NCBI GenBank assembly: GCA_903772945.1
Contig: CAICTM010000247.1
Location: 21,573 to 85,572, forward strand
Length of the DNA stretch: 64,000 nt
Direction: 5' to 3'
From: Seminavis robusta
Lineage: Eukaryota > Bacillariophyta > Bacillariophyceae > Naviculales > Naviculaceae
Shown: positions 1 to 10,636 of the stretch, in pieces
Numbering within the stretch: the stretch's first letter is position 1
Layout of the letters: each line of letters begins with the position of its first letter
Translations under genes and position numbers: made by a program
Notes under the pieces: generated by a model
What the model was told of the DNA's origin: nothing
Databases searched by the model: none
What the model saw: only the letters and a program-made list of their open reading frames with translations

Positions 1-667
1 CATTGTCGCTAAAATGAACCGGAGGAATCCCGAACATGGCTCCGGTTGTTGCCTTTGAGGCGGCAGACGTTTCCTAAAGTAGCTTAGCTAGAGAGTTAGA
101 CAATTATTGAAATAGCTGCGCTGCCCATGATTACGGTACAATCTCAGCAAGCACCCTGTCGCAGGTCACTGGGGCTGCCGTATCCTAGTCAGTGGTTCTT
201 CGCCGAGAAGTTGGAAAACATTGGTTGATGAGACTTCAGAGCGGATCGCTAGCGACGCCGTTCAATGTCAGTCCGCTTCACAAGCTTCAAATAAGAACCG
301 CTCGAAAGCTGAGGATTTTTGAGGATTTATCCTCGATCCCGCATTGGTCTTGGTCTTCTTGACCATTGAACATCATGATGGATGTGTTCCACCATCTCTC
401 AATGCGTCTTCGTGGTGTTGCCACCCATGCATCGGTGCTACCGGTATAAGCTTTGAGGAGGCTAGAGGAAAGTTTGCTCTCCCACTGCTTTTGGTGTATA
501 TCCAAGATCCAAGGTGCGACAATCTGCCAAACTTCCGAGTCTTCTACGTTACCGATCTTTCTCTCTACCGGTACAGGATCAGGATTCGTTCAGTTTGGTT
601 GTCCGCTTTTTGCTTCGATCGGTTGGGTGATTCGACTCGATCACAACTCAGACTAGTACCCCATTGA
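1..667. other. 5' edge of window, no confident gene
   Basis: Only short overlapping frames without recognisable domains are seen. The last few hundred bases are presumably upstream region or 5' UTR of the DUF1349 gene. A gene ending left of the window cannot be excluded. Confidence 0.5.
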
Positions 668-1492
668 ATGATTCTTCGCAAGTTGCGATCTCTTCTTCCC
701 ACCAACATGGCAATTATTGACGAGAAACCTGTCAAATTCTTCTGGTCCCATTTACCCAGCCACAAACATGTCAAAGAAAAGCCTGGAGTCATCAAGCTGA
801 AGGTGCCACCAAAAACTCATGTGTGGGAAAATACAGAAGAAGATGGCTCCTCTATCAACAATAGTCCATTTTACTTCCGCAAAGTTCGGGGTGACTTTGA
901 AGCCACCGTCAAAGTCTCTGCCAAAATGGATACATGGTTGGACCAATGTGGGATCCTCCTGGAAGAAGCACGTGGAATCTATAGCAAAGTCTCATTGGAA
1001 TACCATGAACCGCCAGGGGATGATGATGATGATGATGGTGCTTTGAGGCATTATGCTTGTTGCTTTGTTCATCCGGAAGAATTTCAGTCCGAGCGGTCTA
1101 CGACGCCCTACCCGGGACAGTTTCATCTTGGAGATCCAAGATATAGCCACAAATTGGTGGATACCGTTAGTGGTGGAATCAGCAGCCATAAGATATTATG
1201 GCTCAAGCTGGCTCGCTTGGAAGGATACATTGAAGCCAACTACAGCCTCGATGGTAAAGAGTGGCACAAGCTCAAGGCTGCAAGATTCTCCGAAGCAGAA
1301 ACTCTAAGAATTGGTATCTTTGGTGCTTCTCCAGGAGGGGGCGAGGGTTTCAAGTGCTCCTTTACGAATTGGGAAGTGGTGGAGGATGACGACTTTAGTG
1401 ATGCTGATGATATGGAAGAAGTTGATCCCAAGGATTCCGCTGCTCCCAGCGAAGGCCCACAGGGAGACTCTGACGGTGATTTTTCAGATTGA
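668..1492 (+). CDS. DUF1349 / YesU-like concanavalin-fold protein
   Basis: A single uninterrupted frame of 274 residues. The body matches the DUF1349 beta-sandwich pattern: VPPKTHVWENT, then SPFYFRKVRGDFEATVKV, WLDQCGILLEE, ILWLKLARLEG, YSLDGKEWHKL, and a final IGIFGASPGGGEGF-x-FTNWE. Residues about 20-240 form the domain and the rest is an acidic, Ser-rich tail. An Asp run near residue 120 comes from a GAT microsatellite. The family is described as carbohydrate-binding-like or as a regulator of enolase protein, but no reaction is established. No signal peptide is visible, so a cytosolic protein is inferred. The ATG at 707 is in a better context (ACCAACATGG) and may be the true start, giving about 261 residues. 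The gene converges on the next one. Confidence 0.8.
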   Translation: MILRKLRSLLPTNMAIIDEKPVKFFWSHLPSHKHVKEKPGVIKLKVPPKTHVWENTEEDGSSINNSPFYFRKVRGDFEATVKVSAKMDTWLDQCGILLEEARGIYSKVSLEYHEPPGDDDDDDGALRHYACCFVHPEEFQSERSTTPYPGQFHLGDPRYSHKLVDTVSGGISSHKILWLKLARLEGYIEANYSLDGKEWHKLKAARFSEAETLRIGIFGASPGGGEGFKCSFTNWEVVEDDDFSDADDMEEVDPKDSAAPSEGPQGDSDGDFSD

Positions 1493-1816
1493 GCCCATGT
1501 AGAATTCTTCGGCAAGGTGTCAACACTGATGTGGCTGCCACAGGTTGTCAGCACTGTAGACTACCTACAACATCTCTCTCGGAGATCCACTTGGATTCTC
1601 ATGTGTTTCTAAATTATAAAATTGCCAAGGCAAGCATTGATTGAATATTGCATGTCTTCGGCTAGTTTGGTATTGCGTGGCCTGCGGATTGCGATGTATG
1701 TACGACTGTACAACAGAAAAAGGAGTGTGTTGATCATTTGCCAAAACTGACCATTTGCTACTGCCAGGAGCGTTTTCGTAAGGTACTTTTTGTGTCTGGT
1801 AGCTGATCTTTCTTTC
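1493..1816. other. convergent intergenic region
   Basis: Lies between two converging genes. It holds their 3' UTRs and no coding frame that can be supported. Confidence 0.5.
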
Positions 1817-2497
1817 CTACCGCCACCGCCCAACTCGTTGCCACCAGTCCAACTGTCCACTCATATTAACTTTGGGTTTTTCTTCTTCTTGACCTTCCGT
1901 TTCCTCGCTTTTCCGTTCCAACTTGAGCACTTCTTCCTCTGTCTCGGGCAACGCCGGGCTGATTGGATATTTGTTGCTGACAAAACTGTGATTGTTGACA
2001 ATGAATCCCACGGCTTGTCGATGGACAATGAGCTCCCACCGAGCTGTCTTGGCTTGCTCTCGGTACAAATTGTACTGTTGGGCGTGTTTCAGTACCGCCG
2101 GTGATGACAGCGAATGATTTTGTTGATCGATCAAGGCGTGATACTGATCCAACTCTTGTTGCATGCTGCGAAGTGCCCGAAGGATTTTGTCTCCCTGTTT
2201 GCCCAGGGCTTTTCCCATGGTTCCTCTAATTTCATCCTCAATAGTTTTAATGTGCATGGAAGGGTCGTGGACATCTCGAATGTGTTCGAGGTACTTGTTG
2301 GTCACATCCACATTCTTGACCATCTTGGCCGAACGCTCCCAAGAATGAGAGTGTTTCGAAGGGCCGGTGATCGACGGAGTCGATGAAGATGACAAAGCAT
2401 ATCGGCCGAGAATCTTGTTGTGATGTACAAGCGCCCTCTTGGCGTGGCTTGTAACCTTTCCTCTTATCATCTGTGGAGCTGTCGTCATGGCGGACAT
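1817..2497 (-). CDS. conserved-looking protein of unknown function
   Basis: An uninterrupted 226-residue frame from an ATG at 2497 to a TAG at 1817. Residues about 50-190 look like a folded helical domain, with IEDEIRGTMGKALGKQGDKI, a central helix rich in Gln/Leu, and then a well-ordered ARWELIVHRQAVGFIVNNH segment. The C-terminus is charged and Glu-rich. I do not recognise the family. There is no convincing membrane segment; the N-terminus is basic (Lys, Arg, His) and a mitochondrial leader is possible but unproven. Its start lies about 215 bp from that of the divergent BTB gene, so the two may share a promoter region. Confidence 0.65.
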   Translation of the reverse strand: MSAMTTAPQMIRGKVTSHAKRALVHHNKILGRYALSSSSTPSITGPSKHSHSWERSAKMVKNVDVTNKYLEHIRDVHDPSMHIKTIEDEIRGTMGKALGKQGDKILRALRSMQQELDQYHALIDQQNHSLSSPAVLKHAQQYNLYREQAKTARWELIVHRQAVGFIVNNHSFVSNKYPISPALPETEEEVLKLERKSEETEGQEEEKPKVNMSGQLDWWQRVGRWR

Positions 2498-2711
2498 CGA
2501 AAGGGCTTTGGGCTTTTGCCCTTACTTGTGGTTCCATAGTATCTTGTGTCCAAGACGATCAGAATAAGGCAGTTGAGCGGCTGAGTCAGAGTCATTCCCG
2601 AACTTAGTCATGGACGTTTGTTTTGATTAACCGTAAAATTCGAAATATTTAGCCTCGTCCTCGAATCCGAAACTCTGCTTCCACTTCTGCACACGATCAT
2701 CATTCTCGACC

Positions 2712-4331
2712 ATGGCGTCTCCAAACACCGGAACGAAGCGGGTGTTTGCATCGTCGTCCAACGACAAGGAAAACAATCAGTCGCACAAGCTGATCAAGTG
2801 GAATCCAGAGAACAAACCGCCTCCCGAGTTTCCAGCGGCCAAGTTCAAGTGGAGAGGCAATCCCGAGGAAACCTACAGCGACTGGACCATTGAAATCGTT
2901 TGCAACTCGGAGAAGGAAGAGACAGAAACCTATCATGCCCACAAGTTCGTCCTAGGATACGGACCCCGAAGTTCGGGATACTTTGCAAAGCTCTTTCAGC
3001 ATGGACATGCACTCAAGGAATCCGAGTCCAAGAAAAGTCGAATCGAGCTAGAACCCATCGCAGCACAAGCATTCCCATTGATGCTGGATTTCATTTACTC
3101 GCCAGAGAACACGCTCTTTGTTGACACTCCAAGTGCCACCGCTCTGCACTTTCTCGGAGAATACTTTGAGATACATGCATTGCGTTGGTATGTCATGAAG
3201 TACTGCCAAAAGGACATGACAATGGAGAACGTCATGACGTACCACGAACATGCCTCGATTTTATCGGACAAGGCCGTGCTGGACCTAGTCGCCGAGTTTC
3301 TAGCCAAGAACATTTCAAAAGTTTACCCCGAATCGACTATCCTGGAACAGCTTCAACTTTCCGTGTTTGTCGAAATGGTCAAGGCACTCCCCAGTGGAAT
3401 CGTAAGCAGCCAGCGGAACTCCCAACGACTCTCCAGACTAGTAGCCGCCAAAATGACGACAATTCACAAGGAATCGACACACAACATAAAGGACGTGTAC
3501 CCGGACTTTCAGACAATCACGCATGCCAGTAAAATGCCCACTGTACATCCATCGGTCGCATTGCAATTGTGCCAATTGGAAGATCAATTTCAACAACGTG
3601 TGGGCAATGCCCACGAAGTCACGTCGCTTCACAAACGGTGCATCGCGGCGTTGTCGGAAATCAATTCAAGATATTTCTTGGAAAACACTGACGACAAGGA
3701 CGAAGAGCGGCTGCTCCAACAAAAGCCTCAGGTCCTGGTAAATTTGATCCACCAGCTTGTAGCATCCCGCAAGGACACCAGGGACAAGGTTGACGACCTA
3801 CAGCAACGGCTTCACGAGGCAACCGAGGAACTTGAAGAAACTGAGGGGGAACGAGACTACGCAGAGCAAGCACAGGAGGAAGCCGAGGCGGAAGTAGCTT
3901 CGGCCGAACAAGAAACGGAAGAGGCTCAGAAAGAACTGGTAGCTGTCAAGGAAGAATTGCGAACACTCCGGGTGTTCATCAAGCGTCTTCGTCCTTTGCC
4001 ACAGAACGAGGAAAAAGAGAACTTGACACTACCTGATGTTATCTGCAAGCACAACCCTCAACTAGCCAACCTGTCGGCGACTCAGCTACAGGATAGTGAG
4101 TTCCCTATTTTCTACTACGACCACACCGCTGATGTGGACGACGATGAAGAAGAAGGAGACGCGGAGGAAGACCCCGCCCATGCTGCCCGTCGAGTCGCGA
4201 TTCCGGCACCCCTTAGTCCGCACGGGATTCTTGCGTTGCAAGCAGTACTGCTTGATCGGTATCAACGTGCTTTTAAAATGCTCACTGGCCAGCTACAAGC
4301 CTTGTTGTGCCCTAAGTCGTACGAGACCTAA
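2712..4331 (+). CDS. BTB/POZ domain protein with C-terminal coiled coil
   Basis: A 539-residue single-exon frame starting in a good context (GACCATGG). Residues about 55-150 form a BTB fold: DWTIEIVC, then HAHKFVLGYGPRSSGYFAKLF, LEPIAAQAFPLMLDFIY and FLGEYFEIHAL. A BACK-like helical segment follows to about residue 250. Residues about 350-430 are a long Glu/Ala/Gln coiled coil (EETEGERDYAEQAQEEAEAE). An acidic stretch and a short hydrophobic C-terminus finish the protein. BTB proteins often act as Cullin-3 adaptors or dimeric scaffolds, and here only a scaffold or adaptor role can be inferred. No Kelch or MATH domain is present. Confidence 0.8.
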   Translation: MASPNTGTKRVFASSSNDKENNQSHKLIKWNPENKPPPEFPAAKFKWRGNPEETYSDWTIEIVCNSEKEETETYHAHKFVLGYGPRSSGYFAKLFQHGHALKESESKKSRIELEPIAAQAFPLMLDFIYSPENTLFVDTPSATALHFLGEYFEIHALRWYVMKYCQKDMTMENVMTYHEHASILSDKAVLDLVAEFLAKNISKVYPESTILEQLQLSVFVEMVKALPSGIVSSQRNSQRLSRLVAAKMTTIHKESTHNIKDVYPDFQTITHASKMPTVHPSVALQLCQLEDQFQQRVGNAHEVTSLHKRCIAALSEINSRYFLENTDDKDEERLLQQKPQVLVNLIHQLVASRKDTRDKVDDLQQRLHEATEELEETEGERDYAEQAQEEAEAEVASAEQETEEAQKELVAVKEELRTLRVFIKRLRPLPQNEEKENLTLPDVICKHNPQLANLSATQLQDSEFPIFYYDHTADVDDDEEEGDAEEDPAHAARRVAIPAPLSPHGILALQAVLLDRYQRAFKMLTGQLQALLCPKSYET

Positions 4332-4796
4332 AAGCTTTGTCTCCTAGTCTCTCAGCATAATATGGACCGAATAATTCGATCGAATCGAATCGTTCTGCCA
4401 ATAGTAGCGTGCACCCGAGGCACCCACGGACTAATCATAATAGATAAAATTGAAAAATGATGTAGATTGAACTTGGGTCAGCACGCGAAAGCTCTGAAGC
4501 ATGAACAGAAAACACATCTACGTATTCAAAGTCGTAACGTAAACATACATAGCCAACCAAAAACCACGAGCAAAAAAATCTTCTTCCATTGAATCGAATC
4601 GCTTTTGCTGATTGTTAACGTATCACACCTCACGAATGCTTTCTTGCATGCACTTATTCGAGTCCTGTACAATTGTTTGGTTTGTGGTTGCGCCAACCAA
4701 AGCTGCTTGGTTGTGGCTGGCAAGGAGTTTCAATCCGCACTACCAAAACGCCGTCTTGAGCAGATTGCTGAATGAATCATTGAATTGAATTGAATT
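4332..4796. other. convergent intergenic region
   Basis: AT-rich 3' flanks of two converging genes, with scattered TCGAAT/TTGAAT short repeats (about 4370-4395 and 4770-4797). No gene is supported. Confidence 0.45.
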
Positions 4797-6431
4797 CTAC
4801 CCCTCTGCAAGTACCGCGGGTGCGGGGTTTGCCGCAATTTCGGTCGATGCCGGATCCTCTGCAACGTCCGTGGATGCAGGACTGTCCGTGGTCTCTGCTT
4901 CCGTGTCAGTGTCGTTGTCTCCTGAATCTTCCGAAATCACAGATACATCCGTTTTCCGATCCTTTTTCTTGCTGCTCTTGCTCTTTTTCTTTTCCTTCTT
5001 TCGTCGACTGCTGCTGTCATCTAAAGTTTTTGGTTCCTCCTCTTCGTCGTCGTCATCATTGGAGTTTTTGCTGTCGTCCACCAAAAGACTCTCATCAGCC
5101 CTTGTCAGTACCGGTGCGGATGCAAAGATTGCCGGTTGCGTGGCCCTTCTGGATCGAGGATTTTGTTGTTCCGGAACAGAATCATCCCCCACGGTATCCT
5201 CTAGTTGTTTGATTTTCTCTTCTTTTTGTTTGGTTTTCTTCTTCTCTTCATCCTCCTCATTGTTTCCAGTTGTTTCCGATGTATCGGGCATTCCCTCCTT
5301 GACTTTTTTCAGGAGTTCACTATCGGTATTGTTTTTCCGTGGAGTCCGATGCCGTTCGCTGTGTCGTCGTTGCTTGGTGCGTCGAACTCCTCTTCTCCCA
5401 GTCGCACCACCCGCATTCGGAATGGGCTTTGTGACATTTTCTGCCAACTCTGCCGAAGCAGCTGCGACTTTGTTCTTGGCGAGGGCGGATGGAAGCGGCG
5501 GCGGTGGTGGGGGCGGCGGTGGTTCTACGTATTCGTCGTCCGGTCCTGGAACGGGATAGTAATTGGCAAAATCGCCATCCATGGCGTCCAGAATGGGTTC
5601 CAGTACTCGTTTCTTGGGATATCGTTTTCTGACTTTGTATAGAATGTTGATGCAGGCATTTCGGTAGAGAATTCCTGATTTTTTGCATTCGTATTGCTGC
5701 CTCGCAATTTTGTCAATACTGTCTTGCCATTTTTTAATGTTTGGTTCGTACTGGTCATGGTTGTATTGGTATTTGCGATGATTGGATTCCAAGTTAGCCA
5801 CTTTGTATTTGCTCATTTCGACAGCCGGCGCCTTTTCCTTGAGATCGTATCCCAATTGTTTGTTTGTTTTCTTGAGCGATTTGATTCCACTTCTCATGCG
5901 TTCATTGGACGATTTGAGCTGTCGAACTTCGCGTTGCATCTCTTTGATTTCCTTCAATTGTCTCCCAATTGCCGAGACTTCTTCGGGAGGCACGGTTCCG
6001 TCTTCTCGTTCGGCTTGGACCTCCAGTTTGGCCTCTTGGTACATGTCTTCCTTTTCCCATTCCAGCCGTTCCAAGTCCAATCGCAAGCTCTCGTCGACAT
6101 AGTCGAGTTCATCGTAAATCTCCGCACGTCGATCGTTGGTCAAGATCCAACACAGCATGAATTTGCGAGCAAATTTCTGCAAGACTCGCGCGGCCGAGTC
6201 CAGCTTCTTGTTGGAGACTTCACGCCAGACTTGACGAAAGTTCTCCTGTTCCAACTCGTTGGCCAAGTTCACATTGAACGTGATGGGCGTGCTCAAGCGA
6301 GGAGGCTCATCGGCAATCAAGCCTTCTTTGAAGACAATGTTGCGCTTTGGTTTGGGAGGAGCACCTTCCTGCTTCAAAATGCCCTTGGGCATCACAGGTA
6401 CAACCGGCGTGATGGCGGACGTTCGGACCAT
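4797..6431 (-). CDS. coiled-coil protein with IQ-like segment and low-complexity tail
   Basis: A 544-residue frame from ATG at 6431. The N-terminus has PKGILKQ and KRNIVFKEG; the latter fits the loose RVxF docking pattern for protein phosphatase 1, which is only an inference. Residues about 75-105 (SAARVLQKFARKFMLCWIL) resemble an IQ-type calmodulin-binding helix. Residues about 110-270 are a charged coiled coil, then a compact Tyr/Arg-rich segment ending IDKIARQQYECKKSG. A nine-residue Pro run near residue 315 is followed by a long Lys/Glu/Asp/Ser-rich disordered tail. No enzyme domain is seen. A cytoskeletal or scaffolding role is possible but unproven. Confidence 0.75.
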   Translation of the reverse strand: MVRTSAITPVVPVMPKGILKQEGAPPKPKRNIVFKEGLIADEPPRLSTPITFNVNLANELEQENFRQVWREVSNKKLDSAARVLQKFARKFMLCWILTNDRRAEIYDELDYVDESLRLDLERLEWEKEDMYQEAKLEVQAEREDGTVPPEEVSAIGRQLKEIKEMQREVRQLKSSNERMRSGIKSLKKTNKQLGYDLKEKAPAVEMSKYKVANLESNHRKYQYNHDQYEPNIKKWQDSIDKIARQQYECKKSGILYRNACINILYKVRKRYPKKRVLEPILDAMDGDFANYYPVPGPDDEYVEPPPPPPPPPLPSALAKNKVAAASAELAENVTKPIPNAGGATGRRGVRRTKQRRHSERHRTPRKNNTDSELLKKVKEGMPDTSETTGNNEEDEEKKKTKQKEEKIKQLEDTVGDDSVPEQQNPRSRRATQPAIFASAPVLTRADESLLVDDSKNSNDDDDEEEEPKTLDDSSSRRKKEKKKSKSSKKKDRKTDVSVISEDSGDNDTDTEAETTDSPASTDVAEDPASTEIAANPAPAVLAEG

Positions 6432-7582
6432 GATGACTCAACTGACTGTTTTTCCTTTCTCACTTCACACTGGACTGGATCTACTACTGATTGACGATGG
6501 TTGAGTAGCTTACTTGCTCACTTCACTGAATGATATGGCACAAATACAGTGATCTGTATGCAATGGTATTATGGTGCTATGCAGTTCAAAGATAGCAAAC
6601 CGCGTAGCCGAGCGATGTTTGCATGGGATCTGTTGATGCTGTGCTTCTTTGCCTTTTGGGTTCGCTCGATTGTCCAAGATCCAAAGCAGCTGCCAATTGC
6701 CAATAAAGCCTGCGAGGGCAATAATGACCCACGTGAACCTTTAAATGCAGAAATTCTTTCTGTGACTACGTTTAAATCCTAACTTGTAAAGGGCACACAC
6801 CTGTTTGCTCTAATGATGACCTTCAGAGCTGCTTCACAGCTCCTGCATCACTCCTTCGCGTGCGCCACAAAAAGGTGTCGGTACAGCTATCGGTACCGGA
6901 CATGAACAAGAGTTCAGAGAGAGGATAAGGCTAGACTAGGTAGTCAAGATCTATCTCGTATCGGTACCAGTTTGTTCATATGTGTCCCCGCCAGTTGCTT
7001 TCGTACCGTACAATGGTACCAATCAATAAAGCCACCTGCAGGAGCTTGCTTGCAAGGTTCCATCGTTCTCCTTTGGTTGGCTGCGTGCAAACGGTAGCCT
7101 GGTCGCTCCTCAAGTGTTTTGGCTGGGTTATTTGACTAGATGGTACAGCGGAAAGGTGCATGTAAATCTATTCGGAGCTGAACTGGTACATGAGTGAGGG
7201 CACGGGCAACTGAATACATGTATGTAATCCATTTCTTCTTCCGTAGCTATCATCATGCTCACTTCTTGTTCCTTTTGCATGCAGTGCTTGGCTAGGAGTT
7301 GGAAAAGCCCCACCAGTTCAATGCACATAATCTCAGCTTTGATTTGAGTTCTTCAACGATGTGTTGTCCTCCCCCGTTTCACAGTTTTCTACTCCCTGCA
7401 AGTATTCTACTATAGCTAGTAGTACACCCTGGCAACCACCTTCACACGGTCTGCTGTGTTTGGCGACCGAGGATCAGCCAGTCTAGATTGGCGTTCACCA
7501 GGTTTTCCCCACTTCCTTTTGGCTTTAGGAGCTCTACGATTGTAGGCCACGCCATTCCTGTTTGTGCAACATTCACGTCGGA
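6432..7582. other. intergenic region of about 1.15 kb
   Basis: No coding frame with protein-like composition was found on either strand. A TATCGGTACCGGAC element sits near 6885-6902 and another TCGGTACC near 6960, members of the GGTACCGGTA family seen elsewhere in intergenic DNA here. Confidence 0.45.
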
Positions 7583-10039
7583 TCATGGATCTTCGGAAGC
7601 TTGTGCGACATCACGTTGGATCGTTGCATCTTGTAAAGGCTGCTTTTGTTGAAACGCACCCGACGAGCCATCTTCTTGGCCCTTTGTCGGGACGACCTCT
7701 TCAAACGGCGGCAAAAAGTCGCCAGAAACGTCTTTGCGGAGAGAGGAGGAAGACGCAACCCCGCGGCCTCCTCGATGGTTGTTGTTGTTCTCAAAGAAAC
7801 CACTCTTGGCCAGGACCATAAAGTCACTCGAGTTGGACTTTGGAAAGGATCGAGACTCGGATCCTGCTCGTACATTGCGCCTCGACATTTGACGAATCGA
7901 CATGGCAATGGACCGACTTTGTTCGGTTTCGCTCATGAGTGAGAATCGACTCTGCATTCTCATTTTGGGGACAAAAATAAAGCCCAGCAGAATCATGGAA
8001 AGGGCGAAAATGACAAAGGTCATTACCAGATAGAACGGAACTGGCATTTCCCGTACCACTGCCAAGACGGGGATCCCCGTCAAGAAGGTTTGCAGCATGG
8101 ATGCCAGAGACATGCCAATGGCTCTGGCTTCGGAGAATTGTGGTGAAATATCGCGAGCCTGAAAGGCTTGCCAACAGGTAATGGCGACCACCAGAAAGTT
8201 AAAGGCCAACAGAGGAGTCAGAAAGGCCAGTGGATTGTTGGATCTGCAAGCTCCGTAGGACTCGAATTCACGATTCCAAAAGTCGGTACCCGAGTGGAAT
8301 TGTCGTGTATATGTTAAGGGATCCAGCACAGTCCAACACACCAGGGCAATGACATTGCAGAGGAATAGTACGGCAAAGGGTGCCAGGACATCCACATATG
8401 TCACTTTGACTTGTTCGTGGCTTTTTCTTGGATTGAGCAAACGATTGATACGCCATGTCTTGCTGTTGCGGTATGGATGGATGGATGGATTAGAGGACGA
8501 ATGGCGATTGGATGAGATCATTTGAGCAATGCACATCGGAAAGACAAAGTCTACCTCAACGCACCTGAACAATGCCGAGAAGGTGAGGGTGAACCCCCCA
8601 AAGGCCAACCAAGGAATACTCATGCACACGGCTACTGTATGAATGGGACTGGGGTCTTGTTGTTCCTGCATCACATCAGCATCGTCACTGTCCTCTTCTT
8701 CTTGGGGCACATTGTTTTGCTGGGGATCAATGAGTCCTTCGTCATCAAACGATAAAGGACTCAATGTACTGGCCAGGATCATGACACCCAGGGCAATGGC
8801 CAGGAGGAACCAGGGTTGGGACATGCGCAGCAGAGGTGTCTTCCAGTAATAGACAGTCCATCCCATGCAACCCAATGCTGCCAATGTGACTACGACAAAA
8901 CAGGAGATTCCAATGTACCGCAGTGGCCCCAACAAGTTTTGCTCCAATTCCAGTGGAGGCAGGGTGACGGGTATCAGATTATAGGCCACAACATTGGTGG
9001 TGATGATAATGTCCGCTTCGATCACTTCCCCTTTTTGTTGTCGCAATAGTATGTCACGCAGGACATCGACCGCTTGAAATCCCCATTCGTAGGGAAGTTG
9101 ACCGACCAATCCATCCACGTATCGTTGATGGAGATAATCCAATTGATAATCGGCACCGTCGACGCCAATGGTGGTAATGTTGTGTTGTCGATTATGGTCA
9201 ATAAACCAGGTCCAATTGGGTTGTCGCATGGGCGACTGAATCATGGCGACGACGGCGGTGGGTCGTAGTTCCTGAACTTTGTGTTGAAATTCGTAATTCC
9301 ATCGATAGCGACTGGAATTGTGTTGGACATGAGCGGCAAAGTGTCGACCCACTTCGGTCCAATGCGCTCGATCGGGTCGATGATTGAATTTGGTGATTTC
9401 TTGCAAGAATCCCTGTAATCGATCATTGCTGCGTCGTCCCATGAAACAAAACGTCCCCCCTTCCGGTCTTAACTGTCGTAGTAATCGTGCCATGGTTTGT
9501 CCCAAAAAGAATTGATTGGTCCCAATGTAGGCACTACGAGGTGCCTCTGGGACATCCCCATCAATGAATACCACGGGAACCTGTGCCTCGTGAGCTTCTT
9601 GGACCAAAGTGGTGGTAAAAGTGTCATTGCAAAAGGGATTCATAATGATTCCATCAATACTGCGTCGCTGCAGTGCATCTCGAAGAATGGCTGCTTTTTC
9701 CTCGCACGAGTCTTGTGTGACGGGATGATAGTGCGAGAGATGTGACTCGATGATGGGAGTGATACTCTCGTAGACAACGCCGGCATATTCAAACTGCACA
9801 TCTTCGTGATAGTCGAGACATCGTTTCAGGAATCCTTGTGCCACGGGTTCAAAAAAGGCAGAACCACCATTGATCAGGAGCAACCGAAAGCGGTCCGAAG
9901 AGTACGTAATGGTTGACTCGGCATTGCCAGAGTTGCCCACGTTCACATTGATGGTGGCGGCAGAACTCAACGAAGTCGAAAGGATGGTGACAGCCGCCAG
10001 GAGAAGAAAATGTCTCCTCCTGTGCTGACAGAATATCAT
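7583..10039 (-). CDS. class C G-protein-coupled receptor with periplasmic-binding-protein ectodomain
   Basis: The frame is open throughout (818 codons), but residues 492-525 interrupt a conserved seven-helix region and are best read as an intron at 8463-8564. It has a GTGCGT donor and a CAACAG acceptor, and its length (102 nt) is divisible by three. Splicing restores FSALFSKTWRIN, giving a 784-residue protein. A signal peptide covers residues 1-27 (LLLAAVTILSTSLSSA). A sugar-binding PBP-I-like domain follows (FRLLLINGGSAFF, SIDGIIMNPFC, SAYIGTNQFFLGQTM, TIGVDGADYQ). Seven hydrophobic helices then run from YIGISCFVVVTLAALG to the segment ending MILLGFIFVPK, including the typical SQPWFLLAIALGVMIL, SIPWLAFGGFTLTF and CWTVLDPLTYTR. 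The tail is Ser-rich and cytoplasmic. It is a plasma-membrane receptor of the GABA-B-like group; the ligand is unknown. Confidence 0.88.
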   Translation of the reverse strand: MIFCQHRRRHFLLLAAVTILSTSLSSAATINVNVGNSGNAESTITYSSDRFRLLLINGGSAFFEPVAQGFLKRCLDYHEDVQFEYAGVVYESITPIIESHLSHYHPVTQDSCEEKAAILRDALQRRSIDGIIMNPFCNDTFTTTLVQEAHEAQVPVVFIDGDVPEAPRSAYIGTNQFFLGQTMARLLRQLRPEGGTFCFMGRRSNDRLQGFLQEITKFNHRPDRAHWTEVGRHFAAHVQHNSSRYRWNYEFQHKVQELRPTAVVAMIQSPMRQPNWTWFIDHNRQHNITTIGVDGADYQLDYLHQRYVDGLVGQLPYEWGFQAVDVLRDILLRQQKGEVIEADIIITTNVVAYNLIPVTLPPLELEQNLLGPLRYIGISCFVVVTLAALGCMGWTVYYWKTPLLRMSQPWFLLAIALGVMILASTLSPLSFDDEGLIDPQQNNVPQEEEDSDDADVMQEQQDPSPIHTVAVCMSIPWLAFGGFTLTFSALFRCVEVDFVFPMCIAQMISSNRHSSSNPSIHPYRNSKTWRINRLLNPRKSHEQVKVTYVDVLAPFAVLFLCNVIALVCWTVLDPLTYTRQFHSGTDFWNREFESYGACRSNNPLAFLTPLLAFNFLVVAITCWQAFQARDISPQFSEARAIGMSLASMLQTFLTGIPVLAVVREMPVPFYLVMTFVIFALSMILLGFIFVPKMRMQSRFSLMSETEQSRSIAMSIRQMSRRNVRAGSESRSFPKSNSSDFMVLAKSGFFENNNNHRGGRGVASSSSLRKDVSGDFLPPFEEVVPTKGQEDGSSGAFQQKQPLQDATIQRDVAQASEDP

Positions 10040-10636
10040 CGTGAGGAGTGAGGAGAGAGGCTGAGATCAATAGGAATGCAATGAGTGTACCGGTACTAGT
10101 AAGCTGATGTTGAAGAAGAGGGACAGGGACACAATTACTAAAGTCTACAGTACTAGACTAGCTAGCTACACGTATAATGACAAAATACGATATACGGTAT
10201 ACGCGTGTACAGTATGCCGTTTGCTTTTAGTCATATACGGCACTCAGGTTTTTAAGTTCCGATCTTGCTTTCGATCTGTGTCATGTTTAGAATTAGACTC
10301 AAAGATTTAGTGCAACGCCAAGAGATTTAACTTTCACCTTTGAATCCAACCACACCTCCTGTCGATCCAAAGCAACCACAACAATAAGCAATGATCGAAA
10401 CATCGAAACATCATGTGAAGATGGCGCTTGCTTTTGCCGCGGCTTTTAGGTGAACCACAACATGTCGGGCTCGGCAAGTCCATTCAGATGCCTTGGGGAT
10501 GCATGTTGTTGTAGGGGAAAGCCAGACTCGCAAGCTAACACGACAATCAACACACCCCAATTTGTCATTTTGATCCATTGATTGCCACCATCGATCGTGA
10601 TCCTCCATTGCTCTGCTCCACCGCTTCTCAGGCAGC
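10040..10636. other. intergenic region
   Basis: Upstream region of the receptor gene and of the following decayed element. It contains a CTAGCTAGCTA motif near 10157-10168. No gene is supported. Confidence 0.45.

Noticed and set aside
5694-6494. 266-codon plus-strand ORF antisense to the IQ-like coiled-coil gene
   Set aside because: Phe/Leu-rich translation of the opposite strand with no domain; the minus-strand frame is coherent over 544 codons.
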